A stretch of DNA of 64,000 bases from Phycisphaeraceae bacterium (GTDB lineage: Bacteria > Planctomycetota > Phycisphaerae > Phycisphaerales > Phycisphaeraceae), in the NCBI GenBank assembly GCA_029260715.1, contig JAJDCS010000034.1, forward strand, positions 1 to 64,000, in the 5' to 3' direction. The first letter of the stretch is position 1; each line of letters starts with the position of its first letter. This document shows, in pieces, positions 1 to 8,790 of this stretch. A model generated the notes under the pieces. That model searched no databases. It was not told where the DNA came from and saw only the letters and a program-made list of their open reading frames with translations. Made by a program: the position numbers and the translations under genes.

Positions 1-132
1 TCGAACGATTCTTCCGCCTGATCAAGCAGTGCCGTCGCGTTGCCACCCGCTACGAGAAGAAGGCCTCCAACTTTGCCGCCTTCGTCTGGCTCGCCGCCGG
101 AATCACAACATGCGGATGAATGTCCGTAGCAC
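1..132 (+). mobile_element. Right end of an IS5-type insertion sequence
   Basis: The window opens inside an insertion sequence. It holds the end of a transposase frame (3-119) followed by about 13 bases, ending near GTCCGTAGCACC at 121-132. A TA dinucleotide follows at 133-134, which is also the first two bases of a small inverted-repeat element, so the IS appears to abut that element. The exact IS end is inferred, because the left end lies outside the window. Confidence 0.6.
3..119 (+). CDS. IS5-family transposase, C-terminal fragment
   Basis: Reading frame 3 is open from the window edge and gives 38 residues before TGA at 117-119. They start ERFFRLIKQCRRVATRYEKK and continue SNFAAFVWLAA. 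This matches the typical end of IS5-family DDE transposases, in which a helix carrying the catalytic Glu (E of ERFF) is followed by R(R/I)ATRY(D/E)K and a hydrophobic tail. Only the last part is visible, so I cannot say whether the copy is intact. It would catalyse cut-and-paste movement of its own element. Confidence 0.75.
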   Translation, partial: ERFFRLIKQCRRVATRYEKKASNFAAFVWLAAGITTCG

Positions 133-257
133 CTAGAGCACCTGACATGATTTTTCGCCATCTGATGGGTGGCTGGGGCTAAGTCCGCCTTAGGCGGATG
201 CCCCAGTTCAAATGCCGTATTCTGTCAAGATGGAGATTGTTTACGCCAGTGGCTCTA
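133..257. mobile_element. Small inverted-repeat element, family I (MITE-like)
   Basis: A 125 bp unit begins TAGAGCACCTGACATGA and ends in the inverted sequence of TAGAGCCACTGGCGTAA, so imperfect terminal inverted repeats bracket it. The interior is a hairpin (CTGGGGC...GCCCCAG around 173-208) flanked by GGGTGGC and AAATGCCG, a frame also found in other copies around a different stem. No coding capacity. It lies directly against the IS5-type end. Confidence 0.6.
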
Positions 258-350
258 AGGCAGAGAGCCGGGGGTCACAACCTGTGAGCGTGGAGAGTCT
301 GTGGGGCTTGTTTGTCAGTGCGGCAGCAGTTAAGCCCCACCCCCCCGAGC

Positions 351-2795
351 CTAACCTTCCGGGGACCGGTCCATCCGAAAACCCAAAATACGCAACGCGT
401 TGAGCACCACCACCACCGTCGACCCTTCGTGGAACATCACCGCCGCGTAGATCGTCGTGTAGCCCATCGCCGCCATCGGCGCCAACACGAAGATCACACC
501 CAACGCCAACGCCAGGTTCTGCGCGATCACCCGCCGGGTGAAGCGCGCCATGCCGATCGCGTCGGGCAGCTTGGTCAGGTCGTCCGCCAGTAGCGCCACG
601 TCCGCCGTCTCCAGCGCCACGTCGCTCCCCCCGCCAGCCGCGCCGCTCACCGCGACGCCCACCGTCGCCGCCGCCATCGCCGGCGCGTCGTTCACCCCGT
701 CACCCACCATCGCCACCCGCCCGTACCGCTCATCGAGTCGCCGCACCGCTTCGAGCTTCTCTTGGGGCAGCAACTGCGCCATCACCTCATCAATGCCCAC
801 ACTGTCGGCGATCGCCTGAGCCGTGCGCGCGTTGTCGCCGGTCAGCATGACCGTGTGCTTAATGCCCATCCGCTTCAGCCGACCGACCATGCCCGCCGCG
901 CTGGAGCGGGGCTGATCCACCATCGCGATCACGCCCACCGCACGCTCGTCAACCGCCACAATCATCGCCGTCTTGCCCTGGTCCTGCAGCGACTGCACAC
1001 GCTCAAACACAGGCGAGTCGGCGCGACCGGTCAACCCCTCAAGCATCGCCGGCCTGCCGATCATCACGTGTCGACCCTCCACACGCCCCTCGATGCCCAT
1101 ACCCTGCACTTGCCGCACCTCTTCAGCCATGACCTGCGCACACCCCCTGGCCTTGGCCTCGGCGACCACCGTCAACGCCAGCGGGTGTTGGCTGCCCCGC
1201 TCCACCGCCGAGGCGATCGTTAAGATTTTTAACTCGTCCATGTCGTCAACGAGTGAAACAACGTCCGTCACCACAGGCTTGCCAGGCGTCAGCGTGCCCG
1301 TCTTGTCGAACGCCACCACCGCCACCCTCCCAAGATTCTCCAGGTGCGCCCCGCCCTTGATCAGCACACCCGTCCTGGCCGCGTGGCCGATACCGCTCAA
1401 AACCGCCGCCGGCGTCCCGATCGCCAAAGCGCAAGGCGAAGCAGCCGTCAGAAACGCCATCGCCTGGTAAAACCATCCCGCCCAAATCGACGCCTCCCTC
1501 GCCGGCGCGATCCCCGCCATCGGCGGAACCACCACAAGACCCGCCGTCGCCGCCAACACAAACGGCACGTACCACCGCTCAACTTTATCCGTGAACAACT
1601 GCGTGGGGGACTTCGTCGATTGCGCCTCCTCGACCAGCTTGATCACTTTCGCGATCGTGTTTTCGTGTGACGGCTTGGTGACTCTAACGGTCAACGCCCC
1701 GTCGCCGTTGATACACCCCGCGAACACCCCGTCCCCCGGCGATTTGTCCACGGGCATGGATTCACCGGTAATCGGCGCCTGGTCCACCGCCGACTGCCCG
1801 CTGTCCACCGTCCCGTCCGCCGGCGTGCGCTGTCCCGGACGAACAAGCACCAAGTCCCCGACTTTCAAGTCTCCCACCGGCACCTCGCGCTCCCCGTCAC
1901 CGTCAACGCGGATCGCCGTCTGCGGCGATAACTCCGCAAGCGCCTTGATCGCCCCCCGCGCCCGGCTCATCGCCAACCGCTGCCCCGCGTTGCCCAGGCT
2001 AAACAGCAATAGCAGCAGCGCCCCCTCCTCATAATGCCCCAAATAAGCCGCGCCGCCCGCCGCCGCCAGCATGAGCAGGTCGATATCCAGCCGTAGTTGT
2101 CGCAGCGCCTTGAGCATCTCCGGCACCGTGTACCAACCGCAGCACACATAGCTCACCGCCAATAACGACAACCGCAACCACTGCGCCCCGCCCCACAGGT
2201 TCACCACCAACCCCGCCAGCAGAAACACACCACCAACCCCCGCCAGCACCAAGTCGCGGTGCGACACCGCACGCTGACAGCAAGCCGGGATGCTCAACGC
2301 CTGTTTCTTCTCACCCTCCGCCTTGACCCCGCCCGCCACGTCGTGCCCCACGCGGATACCCATGTGGTCCAATCGCCTCACGATCTCGGGCAACGCGCAC
2401 CGGCTGCGGTCGAATTCGATCCGCACCGTCTGCGACCCAAACGACACGCTGGCCATCACACCCGGCAGCTTGTTAAGCACCGCCTGCACCACACGCTCGC
2501 TCTGCGGGGTCAACACCCCGGTAATGGGCAGCACCAAGTGCCCGACCGATTCCTTAATGCTCCCGCCCGCTTGCTCGATGCAGCGATTCACCTGGGCCAA
2601 GCTCAGCAGGTCCGGGTCGTACTCAAGATGGATTTGCCCTTGCCGGGGCGCGTCGGATTCGCCGTTGGCCGACACCGACACACGCTTGATGCCGGGCTGA
2701 TTCGCCAGGCGCTCTTCGATCGTGTGGATAAACGTCGCCGGCCCGTGCGGATCGTCGGGTAGCGTTAACGGGACTTGTAAAGTCTTGCAGACCAC
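351..2795 (-). CDS. P1B-4-type heavy-metal transporting ATPase
   Basis: A membrane pump predicted to export a divalent transition metal (Co, Fe(II) or Zn) using ATP. The 814-residue protein has two HMA-like ferredoxin folds near residues 5-85 and 86-152 without CxxC motifs, so they probably do not bind metal in the usual way. Visible signatures are TGES (343-346), the transmembrane SPC motif (453-455), phosphorylation loop DKTGTLT (497-503), nucleotide-binding HP (537-538) and GDGVNDAP (698-705). The last membrane segment carries HEGST followed by LNALR (789-802). SPC together with HEGxT defines the P1B-4 subgroup and argues against copper (CPC) or ZntA types. The start is GTG, 28 bases after argJ ends on the same strand, so the two genes may be cotranscribed. 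Family assignment is firm; the metal is inferred. Confidence 0.9.
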   Translation of the reverse strand: MVCKTLQVPLTLPDDPHGPATFIHTIEERLANQPGIKRVSVSANGESDAPRQGQIHLEYDPDLLSLAQVNRCIEQAGGSIKESVGHLVLPITGVLTPQSERVVQAVLNKLPGVMASVSFGSQTVRIEFDRSRCALPEIVRRLDHMGIRVGHDVAGGVKAEGEKKQALSIPACCQRAVSHRDLVLAGVGGVFLLAGLVVNLWGGAQWLRLSLLAVSYVCCGWYTVPEMLKALRQLRLDIDLLMLAAAGGAAYLGHYEEGALLLLLFSLGNAGQRLAMSRARGAIKALAELSPQTAIRVDGDGEREVPVGDLKVGDLVLVRPGQRTPADGTVDSGQSAVDQAPITGESMPVDKSPGDGVFAGCINGDGALTVRVTKPSHENTIAKVIKLVEEAQSTKSPTQLFTDKVERWYVPFVLAATAGLVVVPPMAGIAPAREASIWAGWFYQAMAFLTAASPCALAIGTPAAVLSGIGHAARTGVLIKGGAHLENLGRVAVVAFDKTGTLTPGKPVVTDVVSLVDDMDELKILTIASAVERGSQHPLALTVVAEAKARGCAQVMAEEVRQVQGMGIEGRVEGRHVMIGRPAMLEGLTGRADSPVFERVQSLQDQGKTAMIVAVDERAVGVIAMVDQPRSSAAGMVGRLKRMGIKHTVMLTGDNARTAQAIADSVGIDEVMAQLLPQEKLEAVRRLDERYGRVAMVGDGVNDAPAMAAATVGVAVSGAAGGGSDVALETADVALLADDLTKLPDAIGMARFTRRVIAQNLALALGVIFVLAPMAAMGYTTIYAAVMFHEGSTVVVVLNALRILGFRMDRSPEG

Positions 2796-2823
2796 GGGCG
2801 TGCCCAGTCTCGGTGTTGTGTCG

Positions 2824-4107
2824 TCAAGTCGTGTAATCCGCGTTGATCGCGATGTACTGACGCGACAAGTCGCAGCCCAGCCACTCGCTGCCCGCGTCCC
2901 CCAACCCCATGTCCAGCGTCAGCACCACCTCTTTGCTCTTCATCGCGCGCGTCACCCTGCCCAAACCCGCACGATTAACAGCCGCCGGCTGCCCGCGTCG
3001 GAACACGCACACACCCTTGCCGCCCCCCGCCCCCGGAAATTTCGCCTTCGCAGGCCCACCGCCGATGTGCAGCGTCAGCTTGTCCGGGTCCACCTTCGCG
3101 CCGCTGTACCCCGCCGCCGTCACGATCCGCCCCCAGTTCGGGTCCGCCCCGTGCACCGCCGTCTTGACCAGCGGGCTGTCCACCACCGCCTTGCCCACCC
3201 GGTCCGCGTCTTTCTGGCTCTTGGCGTTTAGCACACGCACACGCACCACGCGCGTGGCCCCCTCACCGTCTTGCACAATCTGGTAAGCCAAGTCACCGCA
3301 CAAGTCGGTTAGCGCCGCTTCAAACTTGTCGTAATCCGCACCCGCTTTGTTAATCGCCGTGTTACCCGCCGCGCCGCTCGCCAGCACCAGCACCATATCG
3401 CTGGGGCTGGTGTGCTGATCAACGCTCATCCGGTTAAACGTTTGGCCCACCGCCCGCTTCAACGCCACACGCAACATCGCCGCGCTGATCGCCGCGTCGG
3501 TGGTGATAAACACCAGCATGGTCGCCATGTTCGGCGCGATCATGCCGCTGCCCTTGCAGATGCCGCCGATGCGCACGCGCTTGCCCGCCCCGCGACCCAG
3601 CCGAAGTGACCGTAGCGCCTGCTTGGGGACAAGATCGGTCGTCATAATCGCCTTCGCCGCCGCCGCGTCCGCTTTCACACCCCGCCCCAACCGCGGCGCC
3701 AGCTTCGCCACACCCGCCCGCACCTTCTCCATCGGTAATTGCACACCGATCACCCCCGTCGACGCCGGCAGCACCAGCCGCCGGTCCCCCCCCAGGATCG
3801 CCGTGTGCTTCGCCACCAGCTCGCACGTCTCCACCGCGTTCCGCTCGCCCAGCGGCCCCGTGGCGTCATTAGCGATACCGCTGTTACAGACAATCGCCTG
3901 AGCACGCCCCAATCGCGCGTGGCGCTTGGCAACCACCACCGGCGCACCGATGACCTTGTTAACGGTAAAAACCCCCGCCGCGGCGCAAGGCCGGTCCGCG
4001 ACGATCATCGCTAAGTCCGGCTTACCCGAGGGTTTGATCCCACATGTGCCCCCCCCAGCCGAAAAACCATGGGGGGCCGTAATGCTCTGAATGGCTCGTT
4101 TTGGCAT
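2824..4107 (-). CDS. argJ: Bifunctional ornithine acetyltransferase / N-acetylglutamate synthase
   Basis: Catalyses the acetyl-recycling step of arginine synthesis, moving acetyl from N-acetylornithine to glutamate, and in bifunctional forms also makes N-acetylglutamate from acetyl-CoA. The 427-residue protein shows the self-cleavage site KAIMTTDLVPKQ, where the second Thr becomes the N-terminal nucleophile of the beta chain. Other family landmarks are GGGTCGIKPSGKPDLA near the N-terminus, CNSGIAND, CKGSGMIAPNMATML and DPNWGRI. I chose the ATG at 4107 (MPKRAIQS): the frame stays open another 42 residues upstream, but that stretch has no family similarity. The metal ATPase follows closely downstream, and the divergent aldolase gene starts 158 bases away. 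Whether it is mono- or bifunctional cannot be told here. Confidence 0.93.
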   Translation of the reverse strand: MPKRAIQSITAPHGFSAGGGTCGIKPSGKPDLAMIVADRPCAAAGVFTVNKVIGAPVVVAKRHARLGRAQAIVCNSGIANDATGPLGERNAVETCELVAKHTAILGGDRRLVLPASTGVIGVQLPMEKVRAGVAKLAPRLGRGVKADAAAAKAIMTTDLVPKQALRSLRLGRGAGKRVRIGGICKGSGMIAPNMATMLVFITTDAAISAAMLRVALKRAVGQTFNRMSVDQHTSPSDMVLVLASGAAGNTAINKAGADYDKFEAALTDLCGDLAYQIVQDGEGATRVVRVRVLNAKSQKDADRVGKAVVDSPLVKTAVHGADPNWGRIVTAAGYSGAKVDPDKLTLHIGGGPAKAKFPGAGGGKGVCVFRRGQPAAVNRAGLGRVTRAMKSKEVVLTLDMGLGDAGSEWLGCDLSRQYIAINADYTT

Positions 4108-4265
4108 GCTTAGCGTTGTACCAAAAGTTTCGCACCCGCAACACAGGACGGGCCGCTGTTCACCGACTACAATAGCCTCCTTGTAAAGGGCACCGCCACG
4201 GGCGTATGAATCCAGACGCCCACGGCTACACACAACAATAAGCTACTTTCGTAAGGAATCCAGAG

Positions 4266-5339
4266 ATGCCGACCGCCACCCAGACCAACAAAATTGCCTC
4301 CCTGCTAGGCCCAGACGCCGACCAACTGCTGGGCTACACCGCCAAAGGGTTCGACAAAGCAGACCTACACCTGCCCGGCCCGGACTTCATCGACCGCGTC
4401 GTGGCAGTCAGCGACCGCTCGCCCAACGTCCTGCGCAACTTCCAGTTGCTGCTCAATACAGGCCGCCTCGCCGGCACCGGATACGTCTCGATCCTCCCCG
4501 TTGACCAGGGCATCGAGCACACCGCCGGCGCCAGCTTCGCGCCAAACCCGATCTACTTTGACCCCGAGAACATCGTCAAGCTCGCCATCGAAGGCGGCTG
4601 CAACGCCGTGGCCTCAACCTTCGGCGTCCTGGGCTCCGTCTGCCGCAAGTACGCACACAAAATCCCATTCCTGGTCAAGCTCAACCACAACGAACTCATG
4701 ACCTACCCCAACAAGTACGATCAAATCATGTTCGGCCAAGTCGAGCAGGCCTTCGACATGGGTGCCGTCGCCGTCGGCGCGACGATCTACTTCGGCTCCG
4801 AGGAGTCCACCCGGCAGATCCAGGAAGTATCCGCCGCCTTCGCCCAGGCCCACCAACTGGGCATGGTCACCGTACTCTGGTGCTACACCCGCAACGACGG
4901 GTTCAAGAAAGACGGTGTGGATTACCACGTCGCCGCCGACCTCACCAGCCAGGCCAACCACCTGGGCGTCACCATCGAAGCCGATATCATCAAGCAGAAG
5001 CTCCCCGAGACCAACGGGGGTTTCAAGGCCATCAAGTTCGCCAAAACGCACGCCAAGGTCTACGACGAGCTCACACCCGGCGACCACCCCATTGAGCTCT
5101 GCCGCTACCAAGTCGCCAACTGCTACTTGGGCAGATCACCGCTGATCAACTCCGGCGGCGCCAGCTCCGGTGCGGGCGACCTGGCCGAAGCCGTCAAAAC
5201 CGCCGTCATCAACAAACGCGCAGGCGGCATGGGCCTGATCTCCGGACGAAAAGCCTTCCAACGCCCCATGAAAGACGGCGCCGCGCTACTGCACGCCATA
5301 CAAGACGTCTACCTCGACGACACCATCACCATCGCGTAA
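4266..5339 (+). CDS. fbaB: Fructose-bisphosphate aldolase, class I (FbaB/DhnA type)
   Basis: Cytoplasmic glycolytic and gluconeogenic enzyme that splits fructose 1,6-bisphosphate into dihydroxyacetone phosphate and glyceraldehyde 3-phosphate through a Schiff-base lysine. The 357-residue sequence matches the DhnA-type class I family: [20 protein letters not shown] near residues 77-96, [33 protein letters not shown] and a C-terminal phosphate-binding stretch around NSGGASSG. The length is usual for bacterial FbaB. AAGGA stands before the ATG. The gene is alone: argJ is divergent upstream, and a repeat-filled gap with no gene follows. Confidence 0.92.
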   Translation: MPTATQTNKIASLLGPDADQLLGYTAKGFDKADLHLPGPDFIDRVVAVSDRSPNVLRNFQLLLNTGRLAGTGYVSILPVDQGIEHTAGASFAPNPIYFDPENIVKLAIEGGCNAVASTFGVLGSVCRKYAHKIPFLVKLNHNELMTYPNKYDQIMFGQVEQAFDMGAVAVGATIYFGSEESTRQIQEVSAAFAQAHQLGMVTVLWCYTRNDGFKKDGVDYHVAADLTSQANHLGVTIEADIIKQKLPETNGGFKAIKFAKTHAKVYDELTPGDHPIELCRYQVANCYLGRSPLINSGGASSGAGDLAEAVKTAVINKRAGGMGLISGRKAFQRPMKDGAALLHAIQDVYLDDTITIA

Positions 5340-5372
5340 AACGGTTATATCGAAAGGCGCAAACGCCTCACT

Positions 5373-5404
5373 ACGAGCCGCGACCGTAAGGGAGCGGTCT
5401 CTTC
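5373..5404 (+). repeat. ACGAGCCG dispersed repeat, copy 1
   Basis: ACGAGCCG, then CGACCGTAAGGGAGCGGTCT, then CTTC. GACCG and CGGTC can pair around TAAGGGAG. Near-identical copies lie at 8573, 13057, 14721, 54024 and 56168, and variants at 43201 and 48719. Confidence 0.85.
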
Positions 5405-5560
5405 ACGTTCACGCATTGACTTAATGGAATCCGAATCCGTACAACACCGGCCGTGTGCTTCGTCAACAACAAGAAAGTAGGGCGGGTAGAGCAAAGCAAA
5501 ACCCACCACGCTCACCACAACAGCCAGCCGTACTGGCAATCCTTCCGGGGTCTGTGCCGG

Positions 5561-5599
5561 GGGTGCCACTACACAATCTCTGATTGTGTAGTGACGCAG
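5561..5599 (+). repeat. GGGTGCCAC hairpin repeat, copy 1
   Basis: CACTACACAATC and GATTGTGTAGTG form a perfect 12 bp stem around TCT (5567-5593), preceded by GGGTGC. The same frame with other stem sequences recurs at nine more intergenic or near-intergenic sites. Confidence 0.85.
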
Positions 5600-5656
5600 A
5601 GCAAGCCGTTGTCGTAGATCCGCCTCAGGCGGAACCTACCGTCTTCTCTAAAAACC

Positions 5657-6139
5657 ATGCCCCAGGAAAACCACCCCAACCAACCCCAACACCGCACACT
5701 CATCACCACGCGCATCATCTGGGCCGCCATGCTGGTCGGGCAGATCGGGTTCATGGCCGCCATCGCGGTCGTCTGGAACCTACAAAACACGTTCCAACTC
5801 AACCCCGACACCGCCCGCCTCCTGTTCTACATCAGCCTAGGCATGCTGTTCACGCTCATCCCACTCGGCTACACCATGCGCAGCCAAACCTACAAACGCT
5901 ACTGGCAAGCCCACGCCGTTACCCCCGCCGGCTACCTACAGGGCAACATTGTGTTACTTGCCATGTGTGAGTCCGTGGCGATCATCGCCCTCGTCGCCAC
6001 ACTCTTAAGCGGCACGTGGTGGCCCACGCTCGCCCCCGCCGTCGCCGCCATGGCCGTCCAAGTCGTCAACTTCCCCAACGGCCGACCCATGCAGCCCGCA
6101 AACCCCGCCTTCCCAGACCAACACCGCAAAACGCCATGA
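5657..6139 (+). CDS. Hypothetical integral membrane protein
   Basis: 160 residues that I do not recognise. Four hydrophobic segments are visible, near residues 18-40, 54-75, 93-117 and 120-137, with a charged N-terminus (MPQENHPNQPQHR) and a proline-rich tail, so this is a small four-helix inner-membrane protein. Its TGA overlaps the start codon of the next gene as ATGA (6136-6139), which suggests translational coupling with the MnmE-like GTPase. That coupling is the only clue to its role. Confidence 0.7.
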   Translation: MPQENHPNQPQHRTLITTRIIWAAMLVGQIGFMAAIAVVWNLQNTFQLNPDTARLLFYISLGMLFTLIPLGYTMRSQTYKRYWQAHAVTPAGYLQGNIVLLAMCESVAIIALVATLLSGTWWPTLAPAVAAMAVQVVNFPNGRPMQPANPAFPDQHRKTP

Positions 6140-7239
6140 GCCAAACACGCGTCTTCTTAGCCACCGTCCCCGCCCCCGGCGCGGTCGGCCTCATCGGGCT
6201 GCTAGGCCCAGGCGTCCAAGACACGCTCCAACAACTCACCGGCGTCACCGATTGGCCCATGTCGCGCCTGCGACTCGTCAATCTCGGCAACATCGACCAA
6301 GGCCTGGCCGTGCGAATCCGCGAAGACCACGCGCAACTCATGCCACACGGCGGGCCACGCGTCATCACCAAACTCATCGACCGCCTCACCAACGCCGGCG
6401 CCGCCTACGACCCACAGCCAACCCCGCTAGACCTATACCCCGAAGCCGTAACCGAACTAGAAGCCGACGCACTCGCCCACCTCGCCACCGCCGCCAGCCC
6501 CGCCGCCGTTGACCTGCTGCTAGCCCAATCAAACCTCTGGCAATCGCGCCTAAACAACGAAACACCCTTCACCGAAACCGAAGCCCGCCAAATCCTCGAC
6601 CGCAGCGACAAGCTCAACCACTTAATCACCCCGCCCGCCGTCGTCGTCATCGGCCGACCCAACGTCGGCAAGAGCACCCTCACCAACCGCCTGCTCGGTC
6701 GCACCGCCAGCATCGTCGCCGACCTGCCCGGCACCACCCGCGACTGGGTGTCAGGCCTGGCCGAACTGCGCCCACAAACCAACACCCCCGCTTCAGCCGG
6801 TATCGCCGTGCGCTGGATCGACACCCCAGGCTTCCGCCACAGCGACGACCCCATCGAGCAACAGGCCATCACACTCGCCAAGCAAGCCATCGCCCAAGCC
6901 CATGTCCGCATCGCCATGCGCGACCCCGACACCGACTGGCCACACCCCGACGCCTTGCAAGAAAACCCCCACATTTGGGTCATGAACAAAACCGACCGCC
7001 CCACGCACCACGCGACAAAACCATTGCAAACAGCGGACGGCAAAACCCCCGACACGCCGCTACGCATCAGCGCGTTGCACAGCCAAGGTGTCGATAAATT
7101 AGAGCGGTGTGTGCTCGACCGTCTCGGCTTAGCGCCGAACCCCAGCCATAAACTGTGGGCGTTTTCACCCGCGTTGCGCGGGGTCCTCGCATCCCCCAGC
7201 CCCAAGCTCGCCCACTACGCCCGCGTACCCTCGGCATGA
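6136..7239 (+). CDS. MnmE/TrmE-like GTPase lacking the C-terminal CxGK motif
   Basis: Related to the tRNA-modification GTPase MnmE, which with MnmG modifies uridine 34 of certain tRNAs. The 367-residue protein has an MnmE-like N-terminus (FLATVPAPGAVGLIGLLGPG, compare the folate-binding domain). Its G domain has P-loop GRPNVGKSTL near residues 174-183, GTTRD, DTPGFRH and NKTD. MnmE is usually about 450 residues and ends in a catalytic C(I/L/V)GK; this one ends LAHYARVPSA without it. It therefore probably does not do the standard reaction, or is a paralogue. The start is the ATG at 6136, overlapping the previous stop; an open extension upstream overlaps the membrane-protein gene and looks unlike protein. 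A small inverted-repeat element follows. Confidence 0.8.
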   Translation: MSQTRVFLATVPAPGAVGLIGLLGPGVQDTLQQLTGVTDWPMSRLRLVNLGNIDQGLAVRIREDHAQLMPHGGPRVITKLIDRLTNAGAAYDPQPTPLDLYPEAVTELEADALAHLATAASPAAVDLLLAQSNLWQSRLNNETPFTETEARQILDRSDKLNHLITPPAVVVIGRPNVGKSTLTNRLLGRTASIVADLPGTTRDWVSGLAELRPQTNTPASAGIAVRWIDTPGFRHSDDPIEQQAITLAKQAIAQAHVRIAMRDPDTDWPHPDALQENPHIWVMNKTDRPTHHATKPLQTADGKTPDTPLRISALHSQGVDKLERCVLDRLGLAPNPSHKLWAFSPALRGVLASPSPKLAHYARVPSA

Positions 7240-7271
7240 CCCCGCCTCAAACACGCCCTCAAAACCCCGCC

Positions 7272-7376
7272 TAGAGCAGCTTGCATGAATAATCTCCATG
7301 TCGGCTCTCCTGTAGGGCAGGTCATTGACCTGCCTTCTTCCGGGTGGCATAGAGAAAAATCACGCAAAATGCTCTA
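7272..7376. mobile_element. Small inverted-repeat element, family I
   Basis: A 105 bp unit between convergent genes. Its left end is TAGAGCAGCTTGCATGA; its right end, read on the minus strand, is TAGAGCATTTTGCGTGA, matching at 14 of 17 positions. The interior hairpin contains GGGCAGGTCATTGACCTGCC. On the minus strand the first three bases of the element, TAG, are the stop codon of the DUF481 gene (7374-7376). Confidence 0.7.
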
Positions 7377-8429
7377 GTTAACTCGCCAAACCACGTTCAT
7401 GAAGTAGTACGTGTCCAGCCGCTCGATCCCCGGCTCGGGCATCGCGTCGTAGTCGTTGCGAACACCGATCCGGATCTTCCAGTTCTGGTCCCCGTTGATC
7501 GGGATCTCCGCCGCGTTCTCCACGACCAACCGAAAATCCTTGGTATCCTCGAAAGAGGGAAAGATCGTGGCCTCGTGCGTGAACAGCAGCCACCGCGTAA
7601 ACTCACGCATGAAGTCCCAACCCAACTCAGCCACAGCCTGGTCGTCGCTCACACCCGTGTTGAAGCTCTCGTTTTTAAAACCGACACCGACGCGCACCTT
7701 AAACTCCGTCTTAGCCTCTTTGATCACGAAGTAACCGAAGCCGCCGCTAACCGTCGTCCGCAAGTCAAGGTTCTCAAACTCGTCAAACTCAAGACCAAGC
7801 TTGCCAAACGCGAACCACCTGTCATCGACGTCGACCTCCAGCCGAAACCCGCCCAGGATTTCTTTGATCGTGTCGTTATTGTTTTCATGCGTGTGCCGAC
7901 CCGCCGCGAAGATTAGCAGCCGCTCACCTTCCGTCTTGCGGAGGATATCCATACGCCCGTTAATCGAGAACCGGTCGGTGTTCCCGGTCTGCCCGTCGAT
8001 ACCCAGGTGAAGCTTGATCGACCAAGGGTTCTTCGCAAGCGCCTCGCGCATCGCAACCACCTCCGGGCTTTCCTTGCCGCCTGCCCAGATGCCCGAAACA
8101 CCCCCCAGGTCGATCTTCACATCGCCCACCCCGTTCGACTTCACTCGCTGACCCTCCTGATCAGAGTACCGCAGCACACCCACCGCGCGGTCGCCCCCAT
8201 TTAGCTGCACCGTCATCGGCTTGTCTGTTGAGATCCCCTTGATTTGACCCGTCTCGATCGTCATGTCTTCCGAAAAATCGGTCTTGAGGGTCACTTTCCC
8301 GTCTATTAAGTCCTGAATATCACCAACGATACGGCTGCCGTTGTCGAGGATCACCTCATCGGCAACACAAGTCATGCAAAACCCGAATACAGCGGCAACA
8401 CTCGCGACAATTGAAGGGTACCTAAACAA
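7374..8429 (-). CDS. DUF481 outer-membrane beta-barrel protein
   Basis: Predicted secreted or outer-membrane protein of the DUF481 (YdiY, 'salt-induced outer membrane protein') family; function unknown. A signal peptide FRYPSIVASVAAVFGFCM...VA precedes DEVILDNGS. Next comes an LSm-like stretch (DNGSRIVGDIQDLIDGKVTL), then a long series of alternating beta strands from about residue 130 (WSIKLHLGIDGQTGNTDRFS) to the terminal aromatic pattern YYFMNVVWRVN, typical of barrel proteins. I chose a TTG start at 8427-8429 because AAGGAG lies 7 bases before it and the signal peptide follows at once; an ATG frame extends 20 residues further without an RBS. The stop codon comes from the terminal repeat of the adjoining small element. 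Confidence 0.82.
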   Translation of the reverse strand: MFRYPSIVASVAAVFGFCMTCVADEVILDNGSRIVGDIQDLIDGKVTLKTDFSEDMTIETGQIKGISTDKPMTVQLNGGDRAVGVLRYSDQEGQRVKSNGVGDVKIDLGGVSGIWAGGKESPEVVAMREALAKNPWSIKLHLGIDGQTGNTDRFSINGRMDILRKTEGERLLIFAAGRHTHENNNDTIKEILGGFRLEVDVDDRWFAFGKLGLEFDEFENLDLRTTVSGGFGYFVIKEAKTEFKVRVGVGFKNESFNTGVSDDQAVAELGWDFMREFTRWLLFTHEATIFPSFEDTKDFRLVVENAAEIPINGDQNWKIRIGVRNDYDAMPEPGIERLDTYYFMNVVWRVN

Positions 8430-8436
8430 GTGAGCG

Positions 8437-8442
8437 CTCCTT
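8437..8442 (-). promoter_or_regulatory. Ribosome binding site deciding a TTG start
   Basis: AAGGAG on the minus strand, 7 bases before the TTG at 8427-8429. It supports that start over an ATG at 8489. Confidence 0.7.
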
Positions 8443-8572
8443 AAAAAAAATCTCTCATTCCTAAACGCCCCGCCTAAACCACCACACACCGCGGAGGTGA
8501 CACCGACACTCGCCGACCCCCGGCATGGGATCAGCGGGTAACACGCATCTGGATTAATAACGAGTGCCCGCT

Positions 8573-8604
8573 ACGAGCCGCGACCGTGAGGGAGCGGTCT
8601 CTTC
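8573..8604 (+). repeat. ACGAGCCG dispersed repeat, copy 2
   Basis: Same 32 bp core as the copy at 5373, with GTGAG in place of GTAAG. It is preceded by GGATTAATAACGAGT, which also stands in shortened form before the copies at 13057 and 54024. Confidence 0.85.
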
Positions 8605-8790
8605 GATAGCCTCAAATCGACTCGAAATTAATCCCGACACGCACAACACTTCTCCCAAGCGTCACCCGTTCCAGCCTAAAATACCCCGACTAGTGAGATA
8701 ACTAACTCACTTAGCCCCGGGCGCTCTGCGATGAACACCAACACTAATATCAATCGTCAATGGCGGACGTTTTTGTTGACGGAATTCCGA

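Larger units (their letters stand above)
5340..5656. other. Intergenic gap holding two dispersed repeats
   Basis: No credible gene. It contains a copy of the ACGAGCCG repeat (5373-5404) and a GGGTGCCAC hairpin (5561-5599). A 74-residue minus-strand frame (5345-5569) spans the first repeat and has no protein-like features. Confidence 0.7.
8430..8790. other. Intergenic gap with one dispersed repeat
   Basis: No gene. It contains the upstream region of the DUF481 gene, the second ACGAGCCG repeat (8573-8604), preceded by GGATTAATAACGAGT, and a weak palindrome AGTGAG...CTCACT at about 8693-8711. Confidence 0.65.

Noticed and set aside
5345-5569. 74-residue minus-strand frame after fbaB
   Set aside because: Runs through a dispersed repeat and has no start signal or protein-like pattern.
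6405-7205. 266-residue open frame antisense to the MnmE-like GTPase
   Set aside because: Shadow of the GTPase gene; no signal, domain or independent RBS.
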